Below, in pieces: positions 18,404 to 29,768 of a DNA stretch of 47,803 bases. The DNA is taken from positions 1 to 47,803 of the forward strand of contig NZ_JAELTI010000034.1 in the NCBI RefSeq assembly GCF_016428755.1. The letters run 5' to 3'. Source of the DNA: Allobosea sp. ASV33 (GTDB lineage Bacteria > Pseudomonadota > Alphaproteobacteria > Rhizobiales > Beijerinckiaceae). The notes under the pieces are model-generated. The model was not told where the DNA came from. It did no database searches and saw only the letters and a list, made by a program, of their open reading frames with translations. The position numbers and the translations under genes were made by a program. The number at the start of each line of letters is the position of its first letter. Positions within the stretch are counted from its first letter, which is position 1.

Positions 18404-20131
18404 ATGGCCACGGGCGAGAGCGCAACCAACATCCTGATCCACCTCGTCGGCGGCGTCGCGCTGCTGATCTGGGCGGTCAGGCTGGTTCGAACCGGCGCGA
18501 TGCGCGCCTTCGGCTCGCAGCTCAGGCAGGCCCTGCAGAGTTTCACGCGCAATCGCTTTGCCGCCTTCGGCAGCGGCGTCGCCGTGACCATGGTGCTGCA
18601 GAGCTCGACGGCGACCACGCTGCTCGTCTCCTCCTTCGCCGGTCAGGCGCTGATCGTGCCGGCCATGGCGCTCGCCGTCCTGCTCGGCGCCAATCTCGGC
18701 ACCTCGCTGGCCGCCTTCGTGATCTCGATGGATCTTGGCTGGCTCTGGGGGCTCTGCGTCGCCGTCGGCGTCGCCATGTACCTGTCCAGCGAGGCGATGG
18801 AGCGCCCGCGCAATATCGGCCGGGTGCTGGTCGGCATCGGCCTGATCCTGCTCTCGCTGATCGAGCTCAACACGGCCGCCGCCCCGCTGGCGCAGTCGCC
18901 GACCTTCCGCACGGTGCTTGCCGCCATGGGCTCCGAGCCGCTGCTCGGCATCCTCGCCGCCATCGCCGCGACCTGGCTGGTGCATTCCTCGATCGCGATC
19001 ATCCTGCTCGTCGCGACCTTCGCGGCGTCGGGCCTGTTCCCGCCGGCGACGGCGCTGACGCTGGTCATCGGCGCCAATCTCGGCAATGCGCTGATCCCGG
19101 TGCTCGACCAGCTCGGCGCGCCCGCAGCCCAGCGCCGCGCCGCTATCGGTAATCTCGCGACGCGCCTGATCCTGGCGCTGGCCGTGCTGCCTTTCGTCGG
19201 CCCGCTCTCGGCCTGGCTCGTCAGCCTGTCGCCGTCGGACGGCCGGCTCGCCATCGAATTCCACGTCATGCTGAACGTCGTGGGCGCGCTGGTCTTCCTG
19301 CCTTTCGTCGGGTCGGTCTCGGCGCTGGTCGAGCGCTTCATGCCTGGCAAGGAGGACAAGGCCGAGGCCGTGACCCCGCGCTATCTCGACCCCAACGCGC
19401 TCGACAGCCCGACCGAGGCGCTGGCCGGCGCGATGCGCGAGGCCTTGCGCCTCGGCGACCGCGTCGAGGGTATGCTGCGCGATACCATGACTCTGCTGGA
19501 GAAGGACGAGCTCAAGCTATCCCGCGCCATCGCCCAGGCCGATGACGGCGTCGACACCATCCACGAGTCGATCAAGCTCTATCTGGTCAAGGTCTCCCGC
19601 AACGAGCTCTCCGAGGAGGAGAGCCGGCGCCTGTTCGAGATCATCACCCTGATCACCAATCTCGAGCATATCGGCGACATCATCGACAAGAACCTGCGCG
19701 AGCTTGCCGAGAAGAAGATCCGCAAGCGCTATGCCTTCTCGCCGGAGGGGCTGGCCGAGATCCGCGACTTCCACCATCGCGTCGCCTCGGCGCTGGCGCT
19801 GGCGCTCAATGTCTTCGCGACGCGCGATCTCGTGCTCGCCCGCCAGCTCTTCGCCGACAAGGCGGCGATGCGCGATGCCGAGCGGCGCGCCACAGACAGT
19901 CATTTCCAGCGCCTGCGCTCGGGCCGGCCGGAATCGATCGAGACCAGCGCGATCCATCTCGACATCATCCGCGATCTCAAGCGCATCCACGGCCATATCG
20001 TCTCGATCGCCTATCCGATTCTGGAGAGCGCCAACGAATTGCGCGAAAGCCGCCTGCGCGAGACCAAGGCCGCCGCCGCGCAGCGCGAGATGCCATCCGT
20101 GCTCATCCCCGCCGCGCATTCGGGCGGCTGA
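18404..20131 (+). CDS. Na/Pi cotransporter family protein with PhoU-like domain
   Basis: 575 residues. The membrane part (about 1-310) has the inverted repeat of NptA/YjbB-type phosphate carriers: VLQSSTATTLLVSSFAG near residue 65 and VHSSIAIILLVATFAASG near residue 192. From about residue 330 a helical PhoU-like domain follows. The E. coli relative YjbB can export phosphate. It is downstream of the operon containing a phosphatase, across a 281-bp gap, so it could remove phosphate released from imported phosphate esters; that link is inference. ATG 18404 has GGGGAAAG about 12 bases upstream. Confidence 0.9.
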   Translation: MATGESATNILIHLVGGVALLIWAVRLVRTGAMRAFGSQLRQALQSFTRNRFAAFGSGVAVTMVLQSSTATTLLVSSFAGQALIVPAMALAVLLGANLGTSLAAFVISMDLGWLWGLCVAVGVAMYLSSEAMERPRNIGRVLVGIGLILLSLIELNTAAAPLAQSPTFRTVLAAMGSEPLLGILAAIAATWLVHSSIAIILLVATFAASGLFPPATALTLVIGANLGNALIPVLDQLGAPAAQRRAAIGNLATRLILALAVLPFVGPLSAWLVSLSPSDGRLAIEFHVMLNVVGALVFLPFVGSVSALVERFMPGKEDKAEAVTPRYLDPNALDSPTEALAGAMREALRLGDRVEGMLRDTMTLLEKDELKLSRAIAQADDGVDTIHESIKLYLVKVSRNELSEEESRRLFEIITLITNLEHIGDIIDKNLRELAEKKIRKRYAFSPEGLAEIRDFHHRVASALALALNVFATRDLVLARQLFADKAAMRDAERRATDSHFQRLRSGRPESIETSAIHLDIIRDLKRIHGHIVSIAYPILESANELRESRLRETKAAAAQREMPSVLIPAAHSGG

Positions 20132-20151
20132 CGCTTTTTGAATGGCCGTTT

Positions 20152-20245
20152 CCGTCATGGTCGGGCTTGTCCCGACCATCCACGTCTCCTTCATGCGACG
20201 TGGTGTCCAAGACGTGGATGCTCGCCATAAGGGCGAGCATGACGG
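20152..20245. repeat. Dispersed cloverleaf-type palindrome, copy 2
   Basis: Outer stem CCGTCAT (20152-20158) / ATGACGG (20239-20245). Side hairpins are GGTCGGG-CTTGT-CCCGACC and CTCGCC-ATAA-GGGCGAG, and the inner stem is CATCCACGTC / GACGTGGATG. It lies between the convergent Na/Pi carrier and YnfA genes. Confidence 0.85.
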
Positions 20246-20261
20246 TTATGGAGCGGCCGGT

Positions 20262-20582
20262 CTAACGCGGTGCCACCAGGATGATCGCCGCCCCGGCGAG
20301 GCAGATGGCGCCCCCGGTCAGGTCCCAGCGATCCGGCCTGACACCCTCGACAGCCCAGAGCCAGCCGAGCGAGGCGGCGATATAGACCCCGCCATAGGCG
20401 GCGAAGGCGCGCCCCGCCGCGGCGCTCTCGACCAGCGTCAGCAGCCAGGCGAAGAGCCCGAGAGAGACCAGCCCCGGCAGCAGCCACCAGACCGGCTTGC
20501 CGAGCCGGAACCAGCCCCAGAAAGCAAAGCACCCTGCGATCTCGAAGAGCGCGGCGCCGATATAGGCGGCGATGGTCGGCAT
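20262..20582 (-). CDS. YnfA family (UPF0060) small membrane protein
   Basis: 106 residues with four predicted helices. Sequence such as [32 protein letters not shown] and a C-terminal [13 protein letters not shown] matches the YnfA/UPF0060 family, which is related to small multidrug resistance pumps. Physiological substrate is unknown. It is convergent with the Na/Pi carrier across a dispersed repeat. Confidence 0.9.
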   Translation of the reverse strand: MPTIAAYIGAALFEIAGCFAFWGWFRLGKPVWWLLPGLVSLGLFAWLLTLVESAAAGRAFAAYGGVYIAASLGWLWAVEGVRPDRWDLTGGAICLAGAAIILVAPR

Positions 20583-20649
20583 CGATGGGTCCTAGGCTGT
20601 TTCCGCTCCGGGGCGAGCAGGGTAATGCAAGGGGGCGAATGAAACACAT

Positions 20650-20756
20650 CGTCATTCCGGACAAGCCGCGATAGCGGCGCCGATCCGGAATCCATCGAAG
20701 GGTGTCGCACTCTACGATGGATTCGGGGTCTCCGCTTCGCTGCGCTCGGAATGACG
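20650..20756. repeat. Dispersed cloverleaf-type palindrome, copy 3
   Basis: Terminal inverted repeat CGTCATTCCG (20650-20659) / CGGAATGACG (20747-20756), with inner stem ATCCATCG / CGATGGAT. The right end supplies the ATG at 20751 that opens the following flavoprotein frame. Confidence 0.8.
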
Positions 20757-22007
20757 CATCCAGATGAGAACAGGGCAGCGGTGGAAAAGCCGATACGCAA
20801 CATCGCCATCATCGGCGCGGGCCCCGCGGGCCTGATCGCGGCCGAGCGGCTGGCCGGCGCCGGTCATCGCGTCACGATCTACGAGCGCATGGCCTCGCCG
20901 GCCCGCAAGTTCCTGCTCGCCGGACGCGGCGGCCTGAATCTGACGCATTCCGAGCCCTTCGACGCCTTTCTTCGCCGCTATCGCGAAGCGAGCGGCTGGC
21001 TCGAACCTGCGTTGCGTACCTTCCCGCCGCAGGCCCTGCGCGATTGGGCCGACGGGCTCGGCGCCGAAACCTTCGTCGGCTCCAGCGGCCGCGTCTTCCC
21101 CCGCGCCATGAAGGCCTCGCCGCTGCTGCGCGCCTGGCTCGTCCGGCTCGACGGGCTAGGGGTGAAGCTGGCATCGAGCCGACTCTGGACCGGCTGGGAT
21201 GCCGCAGGCGCCCTGACATTCCGCCTCGCGACCGGCGAAACCGAAACCATCCGCCCGGATGCCACGCTGCTGGCGCTGGGCGGCGCAAGCTGGCCGCGCC
21301 TTGGCTCGGATGGCGGCTGGGCGCCGTTGCTGGCGGCGCGTGGCGTCGCGATCTCGCCGCTCCGGCCCGCCAATGGCGGCTTCACGGTCGCCTGGTCGCC
21401 GCAGATGAAGGAGCGCTTCGCCGGCCAGCCGCTCAAGCGCATCGCGATCCGCTGCGGCAGCGAACAGGTTGCCGGCGAGGCGATGATCGATGCCGAGGGC
21501 ATCGAAGGCGGCGCGATCTACGCGCTGTCAGCGCCGATCCGCGAGGCGATCGCGCGCGACGGAATTGCCACGATCCGCATCGACCTGCGGCCCGATCTAC
21601 CCGCGCCGGACCTCGCCGCCCGGCTCGCGAAGCGGCGCAAGGGCGAGACGCTGAGCAATCACCTGCGCAAGGCGGCGGGCCTTGCCCCCGTCGCGATCGC
21701 CCTGCTGCGCGATGCGGCCGGAGCGCGCCTTCCTGAAGAACCGGACGCGCTGGCCGCGCTGATCAAGGCAGCGCCGCTACAGCTCGAAGCCGCCATGCCG
21801 ATCGCGCGCGCCATCTCGACGGCCGGCGGCATCACGCGCGACGAATGCGACGCCGGCTTCATGCTGAAGCGCCTGCCGGGCGTCTTCGTCGCCGGCGAGA
21901 TGCTCGACTGGGAGGCGCCGACAGGCGGCTATCTGCTGCAGGCGAGTTTCGCCACCGGCGTCGCGGCCGCAGCCGGCATCCAGACATGGCTCGCCGCGCG
22001 GGCCTGA
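20751..22007 (+). CDS. HI0933/BaiN-like flavoprotein (TIGR03862 type)
   Basis: 418 residues. FAD-binding GAGPAGLIAAERLAGAGH near residue 22, followed by RKFLLAGRGGLNLTHSE typical of the HI0933/BaiN family, and a C-terminal GGITRDECD...GVFVAGEMLDWEAPTGGYL block. These are NAD(P)/FAD-dependent oxidoreductases of mostly unknown substrate. The ATG at 20751 lies inside a dispersed repeat. GTG 20781 (start VEKPIRNIAIIG), preceded by AGGG, is a credible alternative and would place the start outside the repeat. Confidence 0.88.
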   Translation: MTHPDENRAAVEKPIRNIAIIGAGPAGLIAAERLAGAGHRVTIYERMASPARKFLLAGRGGLNLTHSEPFDAFLRRYREASGWLEPALRTFPPQALRDWADGLGAETFVGSSGRVFPRAMKASPLLRAWLVRLDGLGVKLASSRLWTGWDAAGALTFRLATGETETIRPDATLLALGGASWPRLGSDGGWAPLLAARGVAISPLRPANGGFTVAWSPQMKERFAGQPLKRIAIRCGSEQVAGEAMIDAEGIEGGAIYALSAPIREAIARDGIATIRIDLRPDLPAPDLAARLAKRRKGETLSNHLRKAAGLAPVAIALLRDAAGARLPEEPDALAALIKAAPLQLEAAMPIARAISTAGGITRDECDAGFMLKRLPGVFVAGEMLDWEAPTGGYLLQASFATGVAAAAGIQTWLAARA

Positions 22008-22060
22008 ACCCGCATCGGCCTGCGACGTTGTCTTCCCATCGACTCGAACGGAGCGCAGAG

Positions 22061-22279
22061 ATGACCGAGCCGCTGAAGCCCGGAACCGATGTGACATGGC
22101 GCTGGGGAGCGCATCGCGCACGTGGCCGCGTCGAGCAGGTCTTCACCGAGCCGGTCAGCCGCACCATCAAGGGCACGCGCGTGCACCGCAACGCCTCCGA
22201 GACGAACCCGGCCTATCTGGTGACGCAGGCCAATGGCGGCTACGCGCTCAAATCCCATACGGAGCTCGAGCCCCTGTAG
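22061..22279 (+). CDS. DUF2945 domain-containing small protein
   Basis: 72 residues, basic, starting MTEPLKPGTDVTWRWGAHR and ending NGGYALKSHTELEPL. This is the DUF2945 (hypervirulence-associated, tudor-like fold) family, short proteins of unknown function. It lies 53 bp after the flavoprotein gene in the same direction. GGAG 11 bases before ATG 22061 may serve for initiation. The longer open frame upstream is a shadow of the flavoprotein gene. Confidence 0.8.
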   Translation: MTEPLKPGTDVTWRWGAHRARGRVEQVFTEPVSRTIKGTRVHRNASETNPAYLVTQANGGYALKSHTELEPL

Positions 22280-22293
22280 CGGGTCGTGGCGTC

Positions 22294-22307
22294 CGGGCTT
22301 CGGCCCG
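22294..22307. terminator. Hairpin between convergent genes
   Basis: CGGGC-TTCG-GCCCG stem with a stable UUCG-type loop, 14 bp after the DUF2945 stop and 8 bp before the 3' end of the opposing Type IIG gene. No T-run on either strand, so terminator function is likely but unproven. Confidence 0.45.
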
Positions 22308-22314
22308 ATCCGGG

Positions 22315-25300
22315 TTACGCCGTGCCGGTCAATCGGCGTGCGAAGCTGCGGCCGCCATCCACGGTCGAGATTTCGCCGACCCGCGCCAGCGAGACCAGGA
22401 TGGCGCGGATGGCGCGCTCGACCTTGAGCCCTTGACGGAAGCGCGCCGCGATCGCCCGTGCATCGATCGGCGCCGGAGCCTCGGCGAGCGCCGCGAGCAC
22501 GGCCGCGACCCGCCCGACGGCTTCGGTGGGAAAGGCCGGCTTGCCGGCTGCGGCCGGGATCGGCTCCGGGAGGATGGCCTCGACCTGCTCGCCGGATCGG
22601 CCGGGCGTGCCGAAGCGCGGGCGTTGATAGTCCGGCCGGAGCCAATGGACGATGCCGCGGGCCTCCTCCTGTGCGCGCAGCCGGTTCAGCGCGACGAGGC
22701 GGGCGAGAACCTCCTCCTCGGCCAGGTCGACCGGCCAGCCATAGGCTGCGGCGACGGCGGCATCGATGGCCTGGTGGTGCTCGTCGAGGATCAAGGCCAA
22801 TCCGCGGTCGCGGACACTGCACTCCCCGGCACTGAGCGCGTTGCGCGCGCGGATCGTCTCCCGGACATTGTAGAGCTTGGTGAGGGTGAGGTCCGGATGA
22901 GCGGCCAGAACCTGCTTGCGCAGCGCATCCAGCGCTTCGGCGGAGCGGCGAATGGCCTGTTTCTGCGCTTCGCTGGCATCCGGGAACGGAAACGGGTCGA
23001 AACAGCGGGATTTCGAGTAGCGGGGGCGGTCTTCGAGCGTCGCGCCTTGATGGAACGACCAGAGGACGTGAAAGCGCGACGAGAGCACGCCCAGATGGAA
23101 GGCGTCCGAGAGCCCCACGGCAACCAGCATGTTGTCGGGCAGGATCGCGGCGTCGAGGAACTGGAAGACGCGATGCTTGGCGGTCTCGACGGTCACGATG
23201 TAGCGCTGGAGAGGGGCGAGGGCAGGGCGCAACTCGCGGCGTGGTTCCCCGAATACCCACCATTGCAAGCGATAGCTGTCGCGCCGATTGGCGTCGCGGC
23301 CAATGATCTTGCCGGCCCCGTTCCGTGCTTCCTTCACCGTCAGCTTCACATGCTGGTAGACCTCCGGGAAGCGCGCGCGGACCTCTTCCGCCGCGAGGCC
23401 GAACAGATCGATGGCCATGACGCCGCGCGGCCGTTCCGTCAGGTCGCGGCCGTTGCGGTAGGGGCGTATATGGGCTTCGAGCCCCGGCCTGAGGCCGAGC
23501 CCGAGCGCGCCGGCCTCGGCAGGCGTCACGATGAAGCCCGCGCCGTGGAGCGAGACCCCGCGGGAGCACAATCCGGTATTAGCCTGGAGGCCGGATGCTT
23601 GGGCGCCATCGGCCCCGATCGTCAGATCGGGATTGATCCGTCCCTTGCGCTCGTGGAGCTCGATCCGGGGCTGGTCGCTGTCGAGCCCGGCTTCGGACAT
23701 GACCGTGCAGAGCTTGCCCTCGTGATATCCGGCGCGTGCGACCGTCATCGCGATGCGCACCGCAGCGGCATCCTTCCCCGCTTTGGTCCAGGGATGGTCC
23801 GCGATCGCCATGACCAGCGAGAGGGGCCGCTTGCCCACGAGGTGCCGTTCGACCGTCCGGCGCTGGAAAAGCTGGGTGATCGAGTTGGTGGTGACGAAGC
23901 CGAAGCGCCGGAGCTTCGTGCCCGGTTGCGTCAGCAATTCGGCGGCGCGGTCCCACCAGTACATCACCAGATCGGCGCTCTGGTTCATCTGCGGGTGCAC
24001 GGCCCAGAGGGCTTCCGCATAAGCGTTTCCAAGCCGCGCCCGCAGGTCCTTGCCGCCGATGAAGGGCGGGTTGCCGACGATGAACTCGGCTTCGGGCCAT
24101 TCCGGCCTGTGCGGGTTCGGTAGGAATTCCTCGCCGTCGCGCCAGTCCGGGATCGGCCAGCCGTCCCATGACAGAACGGCGTCGCGCTTGTGGATGTGGT
24201 CGAGCTTTTCGAGAATGGGTTCCCTGGGGGCGAAGCCGCGCGTGCGGAAGTGCCATTGCAGATGGCCGATCCACAGCACGAGATCGGCAATGGCGACGGC
24301 CCTGCGATTGATCTCCATGCCCAGGAACTGGTGCGGACCGACCGCATGTTGCGCGAAGCCGCCGAGCGCTTCGGCGCTGCCGAGTTCGCTCGCGGCGTCG
24401 AGCACCTCGCCTTCGAGCTTCTTCATCAACTCCTGTGCGACGTGCAGGAAGTTTCCGGTTCCGCAGGCGGGATCGAGCACGCGCGTTCGGCACAGGGTTT
24501 CGTGAAAGTCCTCGACCAGCGCCAGCGCCTTGCTCGCGTCACCGCCATCGCGGGCCTGCTGGGCGGCGGCAAGCACCGCTCGCCAGTCCTCCCGCAACGG
24601 ACCGATCACCGTTTCGACGACCAACTGTTCGACATAGGCGCGCGGCGTGTAATGGGCGCCGAATTTCGCCCGCTCCGGCGGGTCCAGAGCCTGTTCCAGC
24701 AGCGTCCCGAAGATCGCAGGCTCCACGTCCTTCCAGTCGTGTTCGGCAGCCGCCAGCAACTCGCCGATCTCTTCGCGCCCGAGCGGGAAGACCTGGGCAT
24801 CCTCGTAGAGCTTGCCGTTGAAGCGCTTCATCCGCTCGCGGACGGAAGTCGAATAATGCCCCTTGTCCATCGCGGCCCACAGCTCGGAGACCAGCGGCTG
24901 GAAGGAATCCGGATCCTCCCGGCACTCGCGCAGCAGGGCCTTGAAGGCATCCTTGCGGATCAGCCCGACATCCTCGGCGAACATCGTGAACAGGCAACGC
25001 ATCAGGAACAGCGCGACCTCTTCGGGATCGTGCTGGCGCTCCAGCGCCTTCGACACGGCGGCCAGCCTCTCGGCGATCGCCCGCGTGACGCGGGCGGCAT
25101 GGCGTGCCGGGTCGAGCGAGAGCGGGTCGGTCCAGATCGCGGCGAGCCGTGCGCGGATGGCGGGATCGCGGAGCTGGTCGAGATAGACGCGGTAGCTCTG
25201 CCGGTCGGGGAACTGGACGTAGTTCTTACCTTGCCCGGTGAAGTCCGCGTAGAATTCGAAACAATGCCCGACATCGCAGACGATCAGGAAGGGCGGCCAG

Positions 25301-25752
25301 CCATGGCTCGCCGGCAGCGCCTTGGCGTAATCCTCGGCCTGGCGGCGGGCGTTGAGCAGGAGCACGTCCCAGGCGCGATCCGCACCGCGCCGGCCCCTTG
25401 GCCCCGCCGGTTCGGCGAAGGGCAGGGCTCCCTGCGCCGGCAGAACCTCCTTGGCCTGTCCTTTCAGGCGGCTTTGCTTGGCCTCCAGGACGAAGGCGCC
25501 CTTCTTGTAGAGGTCGATCCGGCCCGTCGTGTGCCCGCCTTGGCCGTCGGGAAATCGCACGGGATATTCGAAGCGATAGGTCACGGCATCGGTATCGCTG
25601 GTGGGCGGCAGCGGCCGCTCGACGCCGATCAACCGGCACAACTCGCTCAGGAACTGCGCATAAGCCGCGCGTTCCGCGCCTTCCGACACGCGCCACCGCG
25701 TGATGAAGGCCTCGACCTCATCCTCCACAGGCTCGGCCCCGCCCCGAAACAT
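22315..25752 (-). CDS. Type IIG restriction-modification enzyme, MmeI-like
   Basis: A single chain of about 1145 residues combining nuclease and adenine methyltransferase. Near the N-terminus Asp80 and Glu90-x-Lys92 (in GRID...VLEAK) form a PD-(D/E)xK site. The methyltransferase part has HYTP (367-370), motif I DPACGTGNF (from 427) and motif IV NPPF (561-564). A target-recognition region should follow, and the C-terminal 90 residues look like a winged helix. It is longer than MmeI (about 920 residues). ATG 25752 is chosen over 25782 because GGAG lies seven bases upstream and the predicted transcription start falls near 25783. No separate methylase or specificity gene is adjacent. It probably acts against foreign DNA; a methylase-only role is the alternative. 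Confidence 0.88.
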   Translation of the reverse strand: MFRGGAEPVEDEVEAFITRWRVSEGAERAAYAQFLSELCRLIGVERPLPPTSDTDAVTYRFEYPVRFPDGQGGHTTGRIDLYKKGAFVLEAKQSRLKGQAKEVLPAQGALPFAEPAGPRGRRGADRAWDVLLLNARRQAEDYAKALPASHGWPPFLIVCDVGHCFEFYADFTGQGKNYVQFPDRQSYRVYLDQLRDPAIRARLAAIWTDPLSLDPARHAARVTRAIAERLAAVSKALERQHDPEEVALFLMRCLFTMFAEDVGLIRKDAFKALLRECREDPDSFQPLVSELWAAMDKGHYSTSVRERMKRFNGKLYEDAQVFPLGREEIGELLAAAEHDWKDVEPAIFGTLLEQALDPPERAKFGAHYTPRAYVEQLVVETVIGPLREDWRAVLAAAQQARDGGDASKALALVEDFHETLCRTRVLDPACGTGNFLHVAQELMKKLEGEVLDAASELGSAEALGGFAQHAVGPHQFLGMEINRRAVAIADLVLWIGHLQWHFRTRGFAPREPILEKLDHIHKRDAVLSWDGWPIPDWRDGEEFLPNPHRPEWPEAEFIVGNPPFIGGKDLRARLGNAYAEALWAVHPQMNQSADLVMYWWDRAAELLTQPGTKLRRFGFVTTNSITQLFQRRTVERHLVGKRPLSLVMAIADHPWTKAGKDAAAVRIAMTVARAGYHEGKLCTVMSEAGLDSDQPRIELHERKGRINPDLTIGADGAQASGLQANTGLCSRGVSLHGAGFIVTPAEAGALGLGLRPGLEAHIRPYRNGRDLTERPRGVMAIDLFGLAAEEVRARFPEVYQHVKLTVKEARNGAGKIIGRDANRRDSYRLQWWVFGEPRRELRPALAPLQRYIVTVETAKHRVFQFLDAAILPDNMLVAVGLSDAFHLGVLSSRFHVLWSFHQGATLEDRPRYSKSRCFDPFPFPDASEAQKQAIRRSAEALDALRKQVLAAHPDLTLTKLYNVRETIRARNALSAGECSVRDRGLALILDEHHQAIDAAVAAAYGWPVDLAEEEVLARLVALNRLRAQEEARGIVHWLRPDYQRPRFGTPGRSGEQVEAILPEPIPAAAGKPAFPTEAVGRVAAVLAALAEAPAPIDARAIAARFRQGLKVERAIRAILVSLARVGEISTVDGGRSFARRLTGTA

Positions 25753-25790
25753 CTTACGGCTCCAAGATTGTAGCCGCCGCATCTATGCAA

Positions 25791-25819
25791 CTATAGGTTG
25801 TTTTATCCTATCCTGTCAA
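25791..25819 (-). promoter_or_regulatory. Sigma-70-type promoter of the Type IIG gene
   Basis: On the minus strand TTGACA (25819-25814), a 17-base spacer, then CTATAG (25796-25791). The predicted start of transcription near 25783 leaves a leader of about 30 bases with a GGAG ribosome-binding site before ATG 25752. It overlaps the region upstream of the divergent uvrB. Confidence 0.65.
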
Positions 25820-25893
25820 CTCCTGTCACCATCGGCACCGGCTCGGCGCCATGCCCCCTCGCATCCGCGGCGGTTCCGCCCCATATTGCGGCC

Positions 25894-28596
<2,703 letters not shown>

Positions 28597-28643
28597 TGCG
28601 ACGCGCCGGTACGAGATTAGCGCGTAGCGCAAACTCTCGCGGA

Positions 28644-29768
28644 TTAAACCAGTCGAAAATCGCGGGCGTTTTCCAGACGCCAAGGTTGGCGTTCAAGCTC
28701 ACCAAACACGGAAATTGTCCTGCCGGCTCGGTGAGCTTCCATCGCTTGAAGGTACTCTTCAGGCCCTAGTGAGACACGAACCAATTTCCTGCCAAATTCT
28801 TCGCTTTCCCATTCTATAACTACGTCCTGTAGACCAGAAATGGTAAAAAGCTCCGCAGGGTTATCCTCCATCGAATGCAGTGTGCGTACCTTGCCGACAA
28901 CGGTGCGCTGCTTCTCGTAATTCACAATCCGTAATTGCTTTGCTGCCTCACGCATAACCTCAAGTCCGCGGGGGTGGCCGATTGTCATGTTGAGCTTGGC
29001 ACCGAGGTCATCGGGTAAGCCCCATTCTGGCGAGAATGCTATCTCGAATGAGATTTCCTCTACTCGCGGAATTTCCACCATGGTTGCGAGATCCTCACAC
29101 GCGTTTGCGTTGAGGCCATTCTCATAATTCTCAACGATTTCCGACGGAGCTTCGCGCTTAATGGCGCCTTCCACCACGCGCAATCCCCTCGCAAGCCGGA
29201 GCATCGCGCGTCGTTCAAGCGGTGAAGCAGGCACGAACTCACCTGCATTTATGGTATTAGGGCCAACCGGCGACTCGACGGTAAAGCCGAAGCTGCCTCG
29301 GAACGTATGTCCAAAGCGACATTCGTTAGCATATGCGGTGGCCACACTGCTGATGCGCTCGAAATACGGGCCAGTATGAAGTTCACCGTGCGCGGTCGCA
29401 GCAAGAACCTTGACCATCCGCTTAATGAACTCCTCGGCATCGCCGAGTCTGAGGGTGTCATGGCGTATGGCGGTATCGGGCAGTCGGGAACGCAATACGT
29501 CATAGCTAATCGCACGTATAGATATCAAAATCTCTTCGAGGTTACGCCTTTCCAGTGCAGCCAAAGTCGTTACCGCGTCGAAAATTCTTCTTTTTACATC
29601 CTTTGAGTGCGCTGTCGGGGGTAGGATGATCTCGATCTCTTCGTCATTCGCGAGGCTGAACAGCTCGATTCCAGTCTCAATGGTGCGACGGTTCCAGCCT
29701 GACGTGGCTAGGTAGCGTTTCAGCGATCCCAGCGACACGGCTTCTATATCTCGGACAGGCCCGATCAT
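28644..29768 (-). CDS. Unrecognised 374-residue protein coupled to a DUF4365 gene
   Basis: I cannot name a domain. The protein is acidic and soluble with no membrane segment or signal peptide. The N-terminal 110 residues (SLKRYLATSGWNRR, then EEIEIILPPTAHSKD and a helical stretch) lead into a central RSRLPDTAIRHDTLRLGDAE and a conserved-looking CRFGHTFRGSFGFTVESPV. I recall similar layouts in unnamed proteins of other bacteria, without certainty. It overlaps the DUF4365 gene by four bases (ATGA), so the two are made together. Base composition is far less G+C-rich than the neighbours (50-53% in 29461-29580 by hand count), which suggests horizontal acquisition. Confidence 0.8.
   Translation of the reverse strand: MIGPVRDIEAVSLGSLKRYLATSGWNRRTIETGIELFSLANDEEIEIILPPTAHSKDVKRRIFDAVTTLAALERRNLEEILISIRAISYDVLRSRLPDTAIRHDTLRLGDAEEFIKRMVKVLAATAHGELHTGPYFERISSVATAYANECRFGHTFRGSFGFTVESPVGPNTINAGEFVPASPLERRAMLRLARGLRVVEGAIKREAPSEIVENYENGLNANACEDLATMVEIPRVEEISFEIAFSPEWGLPDDLGAKLNMTIGHPRGLEVMREAAKQLRIVNYEKQRTVVGKVRTLHSMEDNPAELFTISGLQDVVIEWESEEFGRKLVRVSLGPEEYLQAMEAHRAGRTISVFGELERQPWRLENARDFRLV

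Noticed and set aside
24190..25773. 527-residue plus-strand frame opposite the Type IIG gene
   Set aside because: Shadow frame; the minus strand has conserved methyltransferase motifs.
25798..25893. Upstream extension of uvrB
   Set aside because: Would start within the divergent promoter, and the added 32 residues show no conserved sequence; ATG 25894 is the normal type of start.
25820..25893. LexA/SOS box before uvrB
   Set aside because: Looked for GTTC-N7-GTTC and the GAAC variant; only a single GTTC half was found.
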